Of a DNA stretch of 10,420 bases, positions 1 to 6,840 are shown in pieces. Location of the stretch: positions 1-10,420 of the forward strand of contig URTB01000031.1 of assembly GCA_900550595.1 (NCBI GenBank), read 5' to 3'. How positions within the stretch are numbered: the first letter of the stretch is position 1; every line of letters starts with the position of its first letter. The notes beneath the pieces are model-generated. The model was not told the origin of the DNA and did no database searches. It worked only from the letters and a program-made list of their open reading frames with translations. This DNA is from an uncultured Collinsella sp. Lineage in GTDB: Bacteria > Actinomycetota > Coriobacteriia > Coriobacteriales > Coriobacteriaceae. Both the position numbers and the translations under genes were made by a program.

Positions 1-98
1 ACACGTTCGGCGAGTCCGGCCCGGGCGCCGAGCTCCTGCACAAGTACGGCCTGGATGCCGCCAACATCGTGGCGACCACCAAGGAGTTCTTGGCATAA
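1..98 (+). CDS. Transketolase C-terminal section, 3' end only (partial)
   Basis: Only the last 31 residues are present, read from base 3 to the TAA at 96-98. They contain FGESGPGAELLHKYGL followed by a hydrophobic-basic tail ending KEFLA. The FGESG-P-G-ELL-KYGL pattern is typical of the extreme C terminus of transketolase, and of the separate C-terminal subunit when the enzyme is split in two as in many anaerobes. Transketolase is a cytoplasmic thiamine-diphosphate enzyme that moves two-carbon ketol units between pentose-phosphate and glycolytic sugars. The 5' part lies outside the window, so split versus full-length form cannot be decided. Another member of the same fold (1-deoxyxylulose-5-phosphate synthase or a pyruvate-dehydrogenase E1 type) is possible but less likely, because this exact tail is most characteristic of transketolase. 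Confidence 0.72.
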   Translation, partial: TFGESGPGAELLHKYGLDAANIVATTKEFLA

Positions 99-146
99 GG
101 CAAGGCGGATCTCAAGGACTGCTTCGCCAGTACTATGGAAACCCGG

Positions 147-178
147 CAGGGGCGCTCTCTTGGAGGGCGCCCCTGTTT
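147..178 (+). terminator. Rho-independent terminator after the transketolase gene
   Basis: The arms at 147-155 and 167-175 are perfectly complementary over 9 bp. The stem can extend inward through 156-159 and 163-166 to a 3-nt loop. Only a short T run (176-178) follows, so it may be moderate in strength. It lies about 50 bp after the stop at 98 and just before the 67-bp repeat. Confidence 0.7.
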
Positions 179-179
179 C

Positions 180-246
180 AGTTGCGGTGAAATAAGGACT
201 GTTTTGCCAGCCTAAAGGCTCAATTAATCCGTATTTCACCGCAACT
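180..246. repeat. 67-bp palindromic repeat, copy 1
   Basis: A perfect 15-bp inverted repeat has arms at 180-194 and 232-246, with core GTTGCGGTGAAATA. It encloses a 37-nt centre that contains a second hairpin, AGCC-TAAA-GGCT, at 209-220. A related element of the same total length (67 bp), arm sequence and loop length lies after smpB at 9637-9703. Together they define a repeat family rather than an ordinary terminator. The right arm also encodes the C terminus of the leftward zinc-ribbon gene. The element could act as a transcript end or mRNA stabiliser, or be a small non-autonomous mobile element; sequence alone does not choose between these. Confidence 0.8.
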
Positions 247-951
247 TTCGAAGGCGTTCCCGCTTGTGCTGGCTCCGTCGCGACGATTGATTGCGGCTTG
301 GCACAGTGCGGCGACATCGGGGGCATCGCTGCCTCGGTATGTCATGGCGAGCAAGGCGGCATCATAGATTTCGTCATTGGTCACATCGGCGGCATCAATG
401 GGGCAGAAGGTGAGAATCGAATCCTGTTCTGCAAGCTCGGCTAGATCGATCGTTTCACCCATGGCAAAGGCGTCATCGAGGACGAGTGTGGCACTCGTGC
501 ATAGAATTTGATAGATCGTGCCATCCGCAGCGATAGGAGAACCTGCTGCCTCGAGCGTGTAGACACCTTGTATGAGATTGATGCCAGAGCCATCGGAGGC
601 GACGAACTCAATCCTGTCGACCGTTATTCCGTCGATGGTCTTGCCCGTAATGTGTATCGGAACGCGCGATGCCCCGTTATCGGTGTCCCAGCTCGCAGCC
701 GTGACATCCAGCACAATGGCGTGCTCCGAATGGGCGGATACGAAGTGCGACAACACCTGCCGTAGATGAAGGCCCATACAGCTACCGCCGACAATGCCAA
801 TTACCAGCATGCAGACTAGGATGACCGCAACGTGGTTCCGAGGCTTTACCCGAAGCTTAGAATCAGCAGAGATGCCATTGACGGCAGCCCCGCACGCTGT
901 GCAGTACCTCACGCCATCGCGCAACTCAGCTCCACAATAAGGACAATTCAT
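220..951 (-). CDS. Zinc-ribbon, single-pass membrane protein of unknown function
   Basis: The product is about 243 residues, starting at the ATG at 951-949, which has a G-rich ribosome-binding site about 5 nt upstream on the minus strand. Upstream in-frame starts at 969 and 1026 exist, but the zinc ribbon normally begins at residue 1, which favours 951. Residues 3-20 hold two cysteine pairs (CPYC and CTAC), the usual short N-terminal zinc ribbon of small bacterial membrane proteins. Residues about 41-61 are a hydrophobic membrane segment (VAVILVCMLVIGIVGGSCMGL). The remaining 180 residues are predicted to lie outside the membrane and match no domain I recognise. The last eight residues (SCGEIRIN) and the stop are encoded by the palindromic repeat, suggesting the original 3' end was replaced. 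The gene stands alone and is transcribed toward the transketolase gene. No function is assigned. Confidence 0.72.
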   Translation of the reverse strand: MNCPYCGAELRDGVRYCTACGAAVNGISADSKLRVKPRNHVAVILVCMLVIGIVGGSCMGLHLRQVLSHFVSAHSEHAIVLDVTAASWDTDNGASRVPIHITGKTIDGITVDRIEFVASDGSGINLIQGVYTLEAAGSPIAADGTIYQILCTSATLVLDDAFAMGETIDLAELAEQDSILTFCPIDAADVTNDEIYDAALLAMTYRGSDAPDVAALCQAAINRRDGASTSGNAFESCGEIRIN

Positions 952-1157
952 ACTAGCCCCCACAACCATAGGCGTTCCTATCGAGGCCACTGTAAATCGA
1001 CAATCCAAATCCAAGTTGCGCAACAATCAAATCAAGCCCATTTCAAGCAAGAGCTTCCTCCGGAAAACGGGCCCATCCCAACAAAGTGCAATTCAGACCC
1101 TCCCAAGCATGCATTTGCTGCACCTAATAGAAACGCGGCGACTCCTTAGTAGCCGCA
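952..1157. other. Gene-free stretch upstream of the zinc-ribbon gene
   Basis: No convincing gene was found on either strand; short open frames here lack ribosome-binding sites and recognisable motifs. The stretch must hold the leader of the leftward zinc-ribbon gene, but no clear -10/-35 pair stands out. A 10-bp perfect palindrome, GTTGCGCAAC, lies at 1015-1024, about 65 bp before that gene's start. It could be an operator or chance. Confidence 0.4.
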
Positions 1158-1280
1158 GGCCACGCACAGGGTTACCTCCCAAATCTTTCCGCAGGACGGA
1201 GAAGTCCCCGCAGCGCGAAGCGCACAGCGGGGACTCCGACATGTCCGAGGACGATTTGGGAGGTAACCCTGTGCGCGGCC
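1158..1280. repeat. 123-bp nested palindrome between the zinc-ribbon gene and ftsE
   Basis: The outer arms at 1158-1185 and 1253-1280 pair over 28 bp with a single mismatch (1162/1276). Inside, 1203-1211 pairs perfectly with 1227-1235 over 9 bp. Inside that, 1213-1216 pairs with 1220-1223 around a GAA loop. The whole would fold into one long rod with an internal loop. There is no T run on either side, so it is not a standard terminator. Size and symmetry resemble a miniature inverted-repeat element or a REP-type palindromic repeat. It carries no gene: the small frames running through it are by-products of the symmetry. Confidence 0.85.
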
Positions 1281-1332
1281 GGTGAGACCAAAACCCCGCC
1301 ATGCTTCTTATGTGCAGCAAAGCTAATGCTGC

Positions 1333-1338
1333 TAAAAT
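1333..1338 (+). promoter_or_regulatory. Possible -10 element for ftsEX
   Basis: TAAAAT lies 45 bp before the ftsE start in a short AT-richer stretch after the palindrome. No good -35 hexamer is found at the right distance, so the call is weak. It is the best candidate in the gap. Confidence 0.3.
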
Positions 1339-1383
1339 ACAAAGCGCTCATGTAGTTTAAACGCACGACGATAAGGAGCACCA

Positions 1384-2604
1384 GTGGGTAACCACTTCCG
1401 TACCTCCGGTGCGGGCGATGACGCCCCCAAGACGCAGCCAGGCGCCGCGGGCACTCGTTTCGCCACCCCGGATTCAGAGGATCAGCTGTTTAGCCCGATC
1501 CCCGCACAGCCGGCAGATCAGGCACAGCCGGCATCAGATCCCTTTGCCTACAATCCCACCAATGATGTCGAGCTTTCCGAGGCTGCGGGTTTTGAGCCCG
1601 TGCAGAAGGTGACCGCTCGCGTGGATCAGCCCCAGGCGGACGCTGTCGCGCCGCAGCCTGCCATGGCCGGTATTCCCGATCCCATGGCTCCTGCGACTCC
1701 GGCGCCACAGCCTGCGCAGTCCGGCCTTTTTGCCGGTATTCCCGATCCTACGCAGCCCGCGGCTCCTGTAGTCGAGAGCGATCAGGCCGCCGAGGTCGCA
1801 AGCCTCGACAATGCGCTCAACAACCCCGACTTTACGTCGGTGTTTGCGCCCATCGATCCGCAGGCCAGCCGCAAGAAGATGGCCAAGCAGGCCGGTGTCG
1901 AGCCCGTCATCCTCATGGAGCACGTCACCAAGATCTACCCGGCACAGCCCAACAAGCCCGCGCTCGACGACATCAACATCGAGATCTATCCTGGCGAGTT
2001 TGTCTTCTTGGTCGGTCACTCCGGCTCGGGTAAGACCACGCTGCTTTCGACGCTCAACCGCGACGTCAAGCCGACGAGCGGCCGCATTTTGGTCGCCGGC
2101 CAGGATCTCATGAAGATCAAGAACCGCAAGGTTCCGTTCTTGCGTCGCCAGATCGGTGCCGTGTTCCAGGACTTTAAGCTCCTGCCGCAGAAGACCGCCT
2201 ACGAAAACGTGGCGTTTGCCCTGCAGTGCATTGGCAAGCCCAAGGGCGTCATTCGCAGCCAGGTGCCCGAGGTGCTTCGTCTGGTCGGTCTGGCCGATCA
2301 GATGGACTCTCTGCCCGATCAGCTGTCCGGTGGCGAGCAGCAGCGTGTCGCCGTTGCCCGCGCTATGGTCAACCGTCCGCCGCTGCTTATCTGCGACGAG
2401 CCCACGGGCAACCTCGACCCGGCGATTTCGCTGGGCATTATGAAGCTGCTCGAGCGTATTAACCGTACCGGCACCACCGTGATCGTCGCCACGCACGACC
2501 GCGAGATGGTCGATAGCATGCACCGTCGCGTGATCGCCCTCGAGGGCGGCCACGTAATCCGCGACCAGGAGAGGGGAGGTTACGGCAACTATGGCACCAA
2601 CTAA
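1384..2604 (+). CDS. ftsE: Cell-division ABC transporter ATP-binding protein FtsE with long N-terminal extension
   Basis: The product is 406 residues from a GTG start with AAGGAG at 1373-1378, 5 nt upstream. The ATPase core covers about residues 173-406 and has every expected motif: Walker A GHSGSGKTT (211-219), Q-loop Q262, signature LSGGEQ (314-319), Walker B LLICDE (334-339) and switch histidine H371. FtsE dimerises on the cytoplasmic face of the membrane with FtsX. In other bacteria, ATP hydrolysis by the pair activates periplasmic or extracellular peptidoglycan hydrolases at the division site. FtsE is usually about 225-230 residues, and here the core alone fits that size. The first ~172 residues are extra, rich in Pro, Ala, Gln and acidic residues, with AGIPDP twice at a 22-residue spacing (95-100, 117-122). 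They are probably disordered. An internal start at Met178 would give a standard FtsE but has no ribosome-binding site. The gene overlaps ftsX by 14 nt, implying coupled translation. Confidence 0.95.
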   Translation: MGNHFRTSGAGDDAPKTQPGAAGTRFATPDSEDQLFSPIPAQPADQAQPASDPFAYNPTNDVELSEAAGFEPVQKVTARVDQPQADAVAPQPAMAGIPDPMAPATPAPQPAQSGLFAGIPDPTQPAAPVVESDQAAEVASLDNALNNPDFTSVFAPIDPQASRKKMAKQAGVEPVILMEHVTKIYPAQPNKPALDDINIEIYPGEFVFLVGHSGSGKTTLLSTLNRDVKPTSGRILVAGQDLMKIKNRKVPFLRRQIGAVFQDFKLLPQKTAYENVAFALQCIGKPKGVIRSQVPEVLRLVGLADQMDSLPDQLSGGEQQRVAVARAMVNRPPLLICDEPTGNLDPAISLGIMKLLERINRTGTTVIVATHDREMVDSMHRRVIALEGGHVIRDQERGGYGNYGTN

Positions 2605-3511
2605 CGTGGGCTATTCGCTCAAAGAGGCTATCAGCCACTTCTTCCGTAACTGGACCACCTCGCTCGGCGCCGTCATCACGATCTTCCTTTCGCTGTTTAT
2701 CATCGGCCTGTTCATTATGGGTTCCGCGATGCTGAACTCCGTGATCGGTACCGTCGAGGATCAGGTTGTCATCAATGCCTTTATTAGCGATGACGCCGAT
2801 CAGGCAGACGTCCAGGCCTTTGAGGCCGAGCTCAAGACGTGGAGCAACGTCAAGTCCGTGACCTATAAGGATAAGGACGACGCGCTGGCCGAGTATACGA
2901 GCAAGATGTCGGGCAACGCCGACGCCACCATGAGCGCGCTCGACGGCCAGAACCCGCTGCCCGCCTCGTTTGCGATTGAGATGGACGATCCGTCTCAGGT
3001 CGAGAGCACGGCCAAGAAGCTCAAGAAGAACGCCGACTTCCAAAAGATCGCGGACGACGGCGACGTCAACGCGAGCGTGCTGTATGGCCAGGAGGAAGTG
3101 AGCCGCCTGTTCCAGGTGACCAACTACATCCGTATCGCCGCCGTGGTGCTCGTCGGTCTGCTGACCTTTATCGCGTTCATCTTTATCAACAACACGATTC
3201 GCCTGTCCATCACGGCGCGTCGTCGCGAGATTGCGATTATGCGCCTGGTGGGCGCCAGCAACGGCTTCATTCGCGGGCCGTTCATTACCGAGGGCGTGCT
3301 TCAGGCCATTCTGGGCTCGCTGCTTTCCATCGGTGTTTTGGAGTTGCTGCGCAACCTGCTGGTTCCGCGCCTGCAGGAGAGTGTCGGCTGGATGTCGTTT
3401 GCGCTGCCGATGCAGTACTATCTGGTGACCTACGCCGCACTGATTCTTGTCGGCGTGCTCATCGGCCTCTTTGGCTCTGCCATCGCCATGCGCCGTTATC
3501 TGCGCGTGTAA
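2591..3511 (+). CDS. ftsX: Cell-division permease-like protein FtsX
   Basis: The product is 306 residues, a normal FtsX length. The ATG at 2591 lies inside the end of ftsE and has a GGGGAGG ribosome-binding site at 2573-2579. The layout is that of FtsX: a cytoplasmic N terminus, TM1 about 24-47, a large extracytoplasmic loop about 48-177, then TM2 (180-199), TM3 (about 231-250) and TM4 (about 278-299). The segment TARRREIAIMRLVGAS between TM2 and TM3 is the conserved FtsX/MacB-type cytoplasmic region thought to contact the ATPase. FtsX passes FtsE's ATP-driven change across the membrane to a cell-wall hydrolase or its activator. No such hydrolase gene lies immediately downstream here, so the partner must be encoded elsewhere. 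Transcription should stop at the strong terminator 24 nt after the stop codon. Confidence 0.95.
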   Translation: MAPTNVGYSLKEAISHFFRNWTTSLGAVITIFLSLFIIGLFIMGSAMLNSVIGTVEDQVVINAFISDDADQADVQAFEAELKTWSNVKSVTYKDKDDALAEYTSKMSGNADATMSALDGQNPLPASFAIEMDDPSQVESTAKKLKKNADFQKIADDGDVNASVLYGQEEVSRLFQVTNYIRIAAVVLVGLLTFIAFIFINNTIRLSITARRREIAIMRLVGASNGFIRGPFITEGVLQAILGSLLSIGVLELLRNLLVPRLQESVGWMSFALPMQYYLVTYAALILVGVLIGLFGSAIAMRRYLRV

Positions 3512-3534
3512 GCGCTGCGGATATGCCGTCTGCA

Positions 3535-3569
3535 ACGGGTCGTCCCTTTTCGGGGGCGGCCCGTTTTTT
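3535..3569 (+). terminator. Strong Rho-independent terminator after ftsX
   Basis: A 12-bp stem (3535-3546 with 3553-3564, a few G-T wobbles) has a 6-nt loop and runs into six T's (3564-3569). It closes the ftsEX operon. The long inverted repeat starts at its last T. Confidence 0.93.
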
Positions 3570-3652
3570 GATCCCTAGGGGACGGAGGAAAACGGATCAT
3601 CGCGGCGCTGGTCTATCTATGTGATCCGTTTTCCTCCGTCCCCTAGGGATCA
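3569..3652. repeat. Perfect 31-bp inverted repeat with 22-nt loop
   Basis: The arms 3569-3599 and 3622-3652 are perfectly complementary over 31 bp, around a loop at 3600-3621. Each arm holds CCCTAGGG (itself palindromic) followed by GACGGAGGAAAACGGATCA. No mismatches in arms this long suggests recent arrival or active maintenance. It lies exactly between the ftsX terminator and the rnr leader. There is no T run on either side and no coding frame. It fits a miniature inverted-repeat or REP-like element; its effect on rnr expression is unknown. Confidence 0.9.
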
Positions 3653-3702
3653 TTTGGGTAGACTCTTGGGGTGTAAACGGCTATCGATAGTAAGGAGGCG
3701 CC

Positions 3703-5838
3703 ATGGGGCGCAATAACAGACATAAGCGTAGCGCACGCAATAAACGCGGGCCGGTGCGCAGCGAGCGTCGCCCGAGCATGACTGGCCGCGTGCAGCTCCA
3801 TGAGCACAGCGCTTATGTCGTGACCGACAACGGCGATTACAAGGTCATGGGCCGCGGTAAGCGTGAGATTATGGACGGCGATACCGTGGCCGTAAGCATC
3901 AAGGCGGGACCGCGTGGGGATCGTCGTGCCGTGATCGAGGGCGTCATCGAACGTGCCGCCATCAGCGTGGTGGGTACGTATCAGACGGCCGGCCCGCTTG
4001 GTGTGATCGAACCGCTCGATTCGCGTCTCAAAGCCGATTTCTTTGTTTTGCCCGAGGACACTTCGGCGGAGCGCCTGGGTGTGCATCCTGGCGATGCCGT
4101 CGTCGCGCGCATTCTGACTTACCCGACGCGCTTGGAGTCGGGCACGGTGACTCTTGAGCGCCGCATCGGCGGTGACGATGCGCCCGATCTGGGCGTTCAA
4201 TATGTTATGGCGCGCTATGGCTATACCGACAGCTATCCCGAGGCGGCGCTGGCGGAGGCAGAGGCGCTTTCGCTCGATGTGACTGCAGCGCTTAAAGACC
4301 CGCTTCGTCGTGACCTGCGCGATCGCTTTGTCATCACCATCGATCCGGTTGATGCACGCGACTTTGACGATGCCATCTCGCTCGAGCGCACGCCCGAGGG
4401 CGGCTATAAGCTGGGCGTGCATATCGCCGACGTTTCGCACTATGTTGCCTGGGATGGGCATATCGACCTGGAGGCCCGCCATCGCACGACGTCGGTGTAC
4501 CTCGCCGATCGCGTGCTTCCCATGCTGCCCGAGCGCCTGTCCTGTGACCTGTGTTCCCTGCGCCCCGATGAGGATCGTCTGGCGTTTACCGTCGACATCG
4601 AGCTTGACGCGCAGGGCCGCGTGCGCCATTACGACCCCTATCCCAGTGTGATTCGTTCGCGTGTGCGTATGGACTACGACGGCGCCGAGGCGCTGCTGGT
4701 GCGTGCCGGCGCAGTTGAGTATTCCGTGTTGGAGGGCGCTGCGGAGGATGTCGCTGCGGCTGAAGCCTCGCGCGAGGAAGCACTTGAGCGCGGGCTTGCG
4801 TGCGAGGACACCGCTCGCGGCTGTAACGTTGACCTGGCCGATTTCCTGGTCGCTGCAAACGAACTCGCGGAGCTTCGGCGTCGCATACGTCGCGCACGCG
4901 GTTCGGTCGACTTTGACACGGCCGAGATTCGCGCGCTGCTGGATGAGGACGGCGTGCCCGTGCAGATTGTGGCACGCGAGCGCTCCTGCGCAACCTCGCT
5001 TATCGAGGAGGCGATGCTGCTGGCTAACGAGTGCGTCGCCGAGTGGCTGGCCGACCGCGATATCGAGGCGTGCTATCGCGTGCACGATGACCCCAGCCCC
5101 GACAGTCTGCACGGTGCTGCTGTGGCGCTGGCGCAGCTCGGTATCATCGACGATCGCCGTGCGGCGGGCATTGCCCTGGGAAGTCCTGATGAGCTGCAGG
5201 CGACGGTTGACGCCGCTGCCGGCACGGCTAACGCGCCACTTGTCAACACGCTCCTTCTGCGCAGCATGCAGCGTGCGCTGTATAAGCCTCGCAACGAGGG
5301 CCACTTTGCGCTCGCCGCGCCGTGCTACTGCCACTTTACAAGCCCCATTCGCCGTTATCCCGATCTGGTGGTGCATCGCGTGCTCAAGCTGCAGCTGGCA
5401 TACGAGCAGCTGGGTGGAAAAGACGCCTTAGTGCGTACGCCGAGGTTGATCGGAAAAGGCAGAGAGTCGCTTCCGCGCATCCTGCCGCAAATCTGCCGCG
5501 CGTGCAGCGATGCCGAGCGTGCGGCCGACGCTGCCAGCCATGCAACGCAAAAAATCAAGATTGCGCAGTACTACGAGGACCGCCTGGGCGAGCGCTATGC
5601 CGGAACGGTCTCGTGGGTCAGCAGCATGGGGCTATTCGTGCGTCTCGATCTGACGCAGGTCGAGGGGCTGGTTTCCATTAAGAGCTTGGGTAACGAGTGG
5701 TTCGAGTTTGATGAGGACGCGCTCACGTTCACGGGCGCCGACACGGGGCGTCGTTTTGAGTTGGGCCAGCGCGTGATTATCGAGGTCTCGCGCGTCAACA
5801 CTACTCGCGGACATTTGGACTTTAAGCTCATTCATTAA
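3703..5838 (+). CDS. rnr: Ribonuclease R (3'-5' exoribonuclease, RNB family)
   Basis: The product is 711 residues, typical for RNase R. The ATG at 3703 has AAGGAGG at 3692-3698; a 10-bp palindrome, CTATCGATAG, at 3681-3690 lies just before it and could tune access. A strongly basic start (residues 1-24, rich in Arg/Lys) is followed by OB-fold cold-shock-type domains (about 25-150) and the RNB catalytic domain (about 205-555). The four metal-binding aspartates fall at D214, D220, D222 and D223 in IDPVDARDFDDA, with the same spacing as the RNase II/R active site. IEEAMLLANE and HFTSPIRRYPD (544-554) are further family signatures. A C-terminal S1 RNA-binding domain covers about 630-711. The enzyme degrades structured RNA in the 3'-5' direction in the cytoplasm, including rRNA fragments and non-stop mRNA released by trans-translation. 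smpB lies 3.3 kb downstream. Confidence 0.96.
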   Translation: MGRNNRHKRSARNKRGPVRSERRPSMTGRVQLHEHSAYVVTDNGDYKVMGRGKREIMDGDTVAVSIKAGPRGDRRAVIEGVIERAAISVVGTYQTAGPLGVIEPLDSRLKADFFVLPEDTSAERLGVHPGDAVVARILTYPTRLESGTVTLERRIGGDDAPDLGVQYVMARYGYTDSYPEAALAEAEALSLDVTAALKDPLRRDLRDRFVITIDPVDARDFDDAISLERTPEGGYKLGVHIADVSHYVAWDGHIDLEARHRTTSVYLADRVLPMLPERLSCDLCSLRPDEDRLAFTVDIELDAQGRVRHYDPYPSVIRSRVRMDYDGAEALLVRAGAVEYSVLEGAAEDVAAAEASREEALERGLACEDTARGCNVDLADFLVAANELAELRRRIRRARGSVDFDTAEIRALLDEDGVPVQIVARERSCATSLIEEAMLLANECVAEWLADRDIEACYRVHDDPSPDSLHGAAVALAQLGIIDDRRAAGIALGSPDELQATVDAAAGTANAPLVNTLLLRSMQRALYKPRNEGHFALAAPCYCHFTSPIRRYPDLVVHRVLKLQLAYEQLGGKDALVRTPRLIGKGRESLPRILPQICRACSDAERAADAASHATQKIKIAQYYEDRLGERYAGTVSWVSSMGLFVRLDLTQVEGLVSIKSLGNEWFEFDEDALTFTGADTGRRFELGQRVIIEVSRVNTTRGHLDFKLIH

Positions 5839-5867
5839 CCGGCACGGAGTGAGTATCGGCAGAGCGT

Positions 5868-5897
5868 AGAGGGCGGTCTTTCGGGGCCGCCCTCTTT
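5868..5897 (+). terminator. Rho-independent terminator after rnr
   Basis: The stem 5868-5876 with 5887-5895 is perfect over 9 bp and can extend two pairs inward with a wobble. Three T's (5895-5897) end it. It lies 30 nt after the rnr stop. Confidence 0.85.
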
Positions 5898-5960
5898 GCG
5901 CGTCTCTTGATTGCCCTGCCATGGGCTCGGCCGCTTCTTCATATGCTTTTGGGAGATAGG

Positions 5961-5997
5961 ACCTACCAAAACAAACCTGTCCCTTTTTGGCAGGTTT
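5961..5997. repeat. Two mutually exclusive hairpins before the recombinase gene
   Basis: The segment 5985-5995 can pair with 5961-5971 (11 bp, one mismatch at 5965/5991). Alternatively, 5991-5997 can pair perfectly with 5973-5979 (7 bp). Both folds use bases 5991-5995, so only one can form at a time. The element ends 19 nt before the probable recombinase start. It could be a worn repeat element or a leader switch. No ligand-binding riboswitch class is recognised. Confidence 0.55.
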
Positions 5998-6016
5998 ACG
6001 AGAAAGCGGGGATGTT

Positions 6017-6622
6017 GTGGCAACGGTATATGGGTATGCGCGGGTGAGCACGCGTGATCAAAATTTGAATCGCCAGTTGGATGCGCTGAGCGCCTATGGT
6101 GTGGAGCCGGCGAATGTCTTTGCCGACCGTGCGAGCGGTAAGGACTTTGATCGCCCGCGGTATCGGGAATTGCTTCATGCCTTGGCTTCCGGCGACGTGT
6201 TGGTGGTGCTTTCCATCGATCGGCTGGGTCGAAACTACAGCGAGATACTCGAGGAATGGCGTCGTATAACCAAGGAACTTGGTGCGGCCATCGTTGTTCT
6301 GGACATGCCGTTGCTCGATACGCGTGCGAGAGATTGCGGCGGATCGGATGTGACCAGCACGCTGATTGCCGATATCGTTTTACAGCTGTTGAGCTATGTG
6401 GCGCAGGTGGAACGAGAGAACATCCACCGTCGTCAGGCGGAGGGAATCGCGGCGGCGCGGGCGCGCGGCGTGCGTTTTGGTCGACCCCGCAAGCCGTGCC
6501 CTCCGCAATTTGAACGAGTGCGCGATATCTATGAGGCGGGCAATATTACCCGGAGTCAGGCGGCAAAGCGCCTAGGCGTGTGCGTGGGGACCTTCGATCG
6601 CTGGATGCGCGAGACGGAGTAG
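6017..6622 (+). CDS. Serine recombinase, resolvase/invertase family
   Basis: The product is about 201 residues from the GTG at 6017, which has a weak G-rich site just upstream. A TTG at 5987 would add ten residues, but it lies inside a hairpin and has no ribosome-binding site. The N-terminal catalytic domain opens with YGYARVSTRDQN, placing the nucleophile at Ser11 and a conserved Arg at 9. LSIDRLGRN (65-73) supplies the two active-site arginines Arg69 and Arg72, matching the gamma-delta resolvase pattern. The long E-helix follows (VERENIHRRQAEGIAAARARG), then FGRP and a C-terminal helix-turn-helix (about 170-199) that should bind the crossover site. Size and layout are those of small resolvases or invertases such as TnpR and Hin, not large integrases. 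No transposase or clear pair of recombination sites lies beside it, so its substrate is unknown. Use as a plasmid- or transposon-derived resolvase, or as a DNA invertase acting elsewhere, are both possible. Confidence 0.9.
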   Translation: MATVYGYARVSTRDQNLNRQLDALSAYGVEPANVFADRASGKDFDRPRYRELLHALASGDVLVVLSIDRLGRNYSEILEEWRRITKELGAAIVVLDMPLLDTRARDCGGSDVTSTLIADIVLQLLSYVAQVERENIHRRQAEGIAAARARGVRFGRPRKPCPPQFERVRDIYEAGNITRSQAAKRLGVCVGTFDRWMRETE

Positions 6623-6641
6623 GGGAGCCGGGGACGCGGAC

Positions 6642-6840
6642 TCAGCGACTACCGCCGTCCATCCAGACCCACTTGCCCCCGTTTGCATGTGGATGGGCAC
6701 CAACATCCGTCGTGGCGCCCATACCGTACCATTGACGCCCATGCGAGACGTTAACCTCAAGATGGAAAACCGCGACCGCCTGTACGTCGGCGCCGGCTAC
6801 AATATCGGCATCGGTCGCAGATGGCCATCGATGCGCTGTT
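6642..6840 (-). pseudogene. Possible coding remnant (3' end of an unknown gene)
   Basis: On the minus strand an open frame ends at 6642 in a tryptophan- and glycine-rich stretch (WYGMGATTDVGAHPHANGG, then WVWMDGG). This looks more protein-like than a random shadow frame. It has no ribosome-binding site or plausible start, and upstream it runs into the antisense of the ArsC-like gene. A forward frame across about 6680-6860 is also open (containing MENRDRLYVGAGYNIGIG), so the strand is not certain. The best reading is a decayed gene end left by rearrangement next to the recombinase. No family is assigned. Confidence 0.25.

Noticed and set aside
180..246. The 67-bp element as a simple terminator or a tRNA remnant
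   Set aside because: There is no T run, no cloverleaf, and the same arms recur at 9637-9703, which points to a repeat family.
1016..1381. Small frames across the nested palindrome (for example 1093-1320 minus, 1016-1285 plus)
   Set aside because: Both arms encode the same short peptide in mirrored frames, a by-product of the inverted repeat; there is no ribosome-binding site or conserved motif.
1534..5376. Long open frames on the minus strand opposite ftsE (1534-2553), ftsE-ftsX (2459-3535) and rnr (3643-5376, 577 codons)
   Set aside because: They lie wholly antisense to well-supported genes. Their composition (Arg, His, Ala, Leu rich, no motifs) is what G/C-rich third positions produce on the opposite strand, and they lack ribosome-binding sites.
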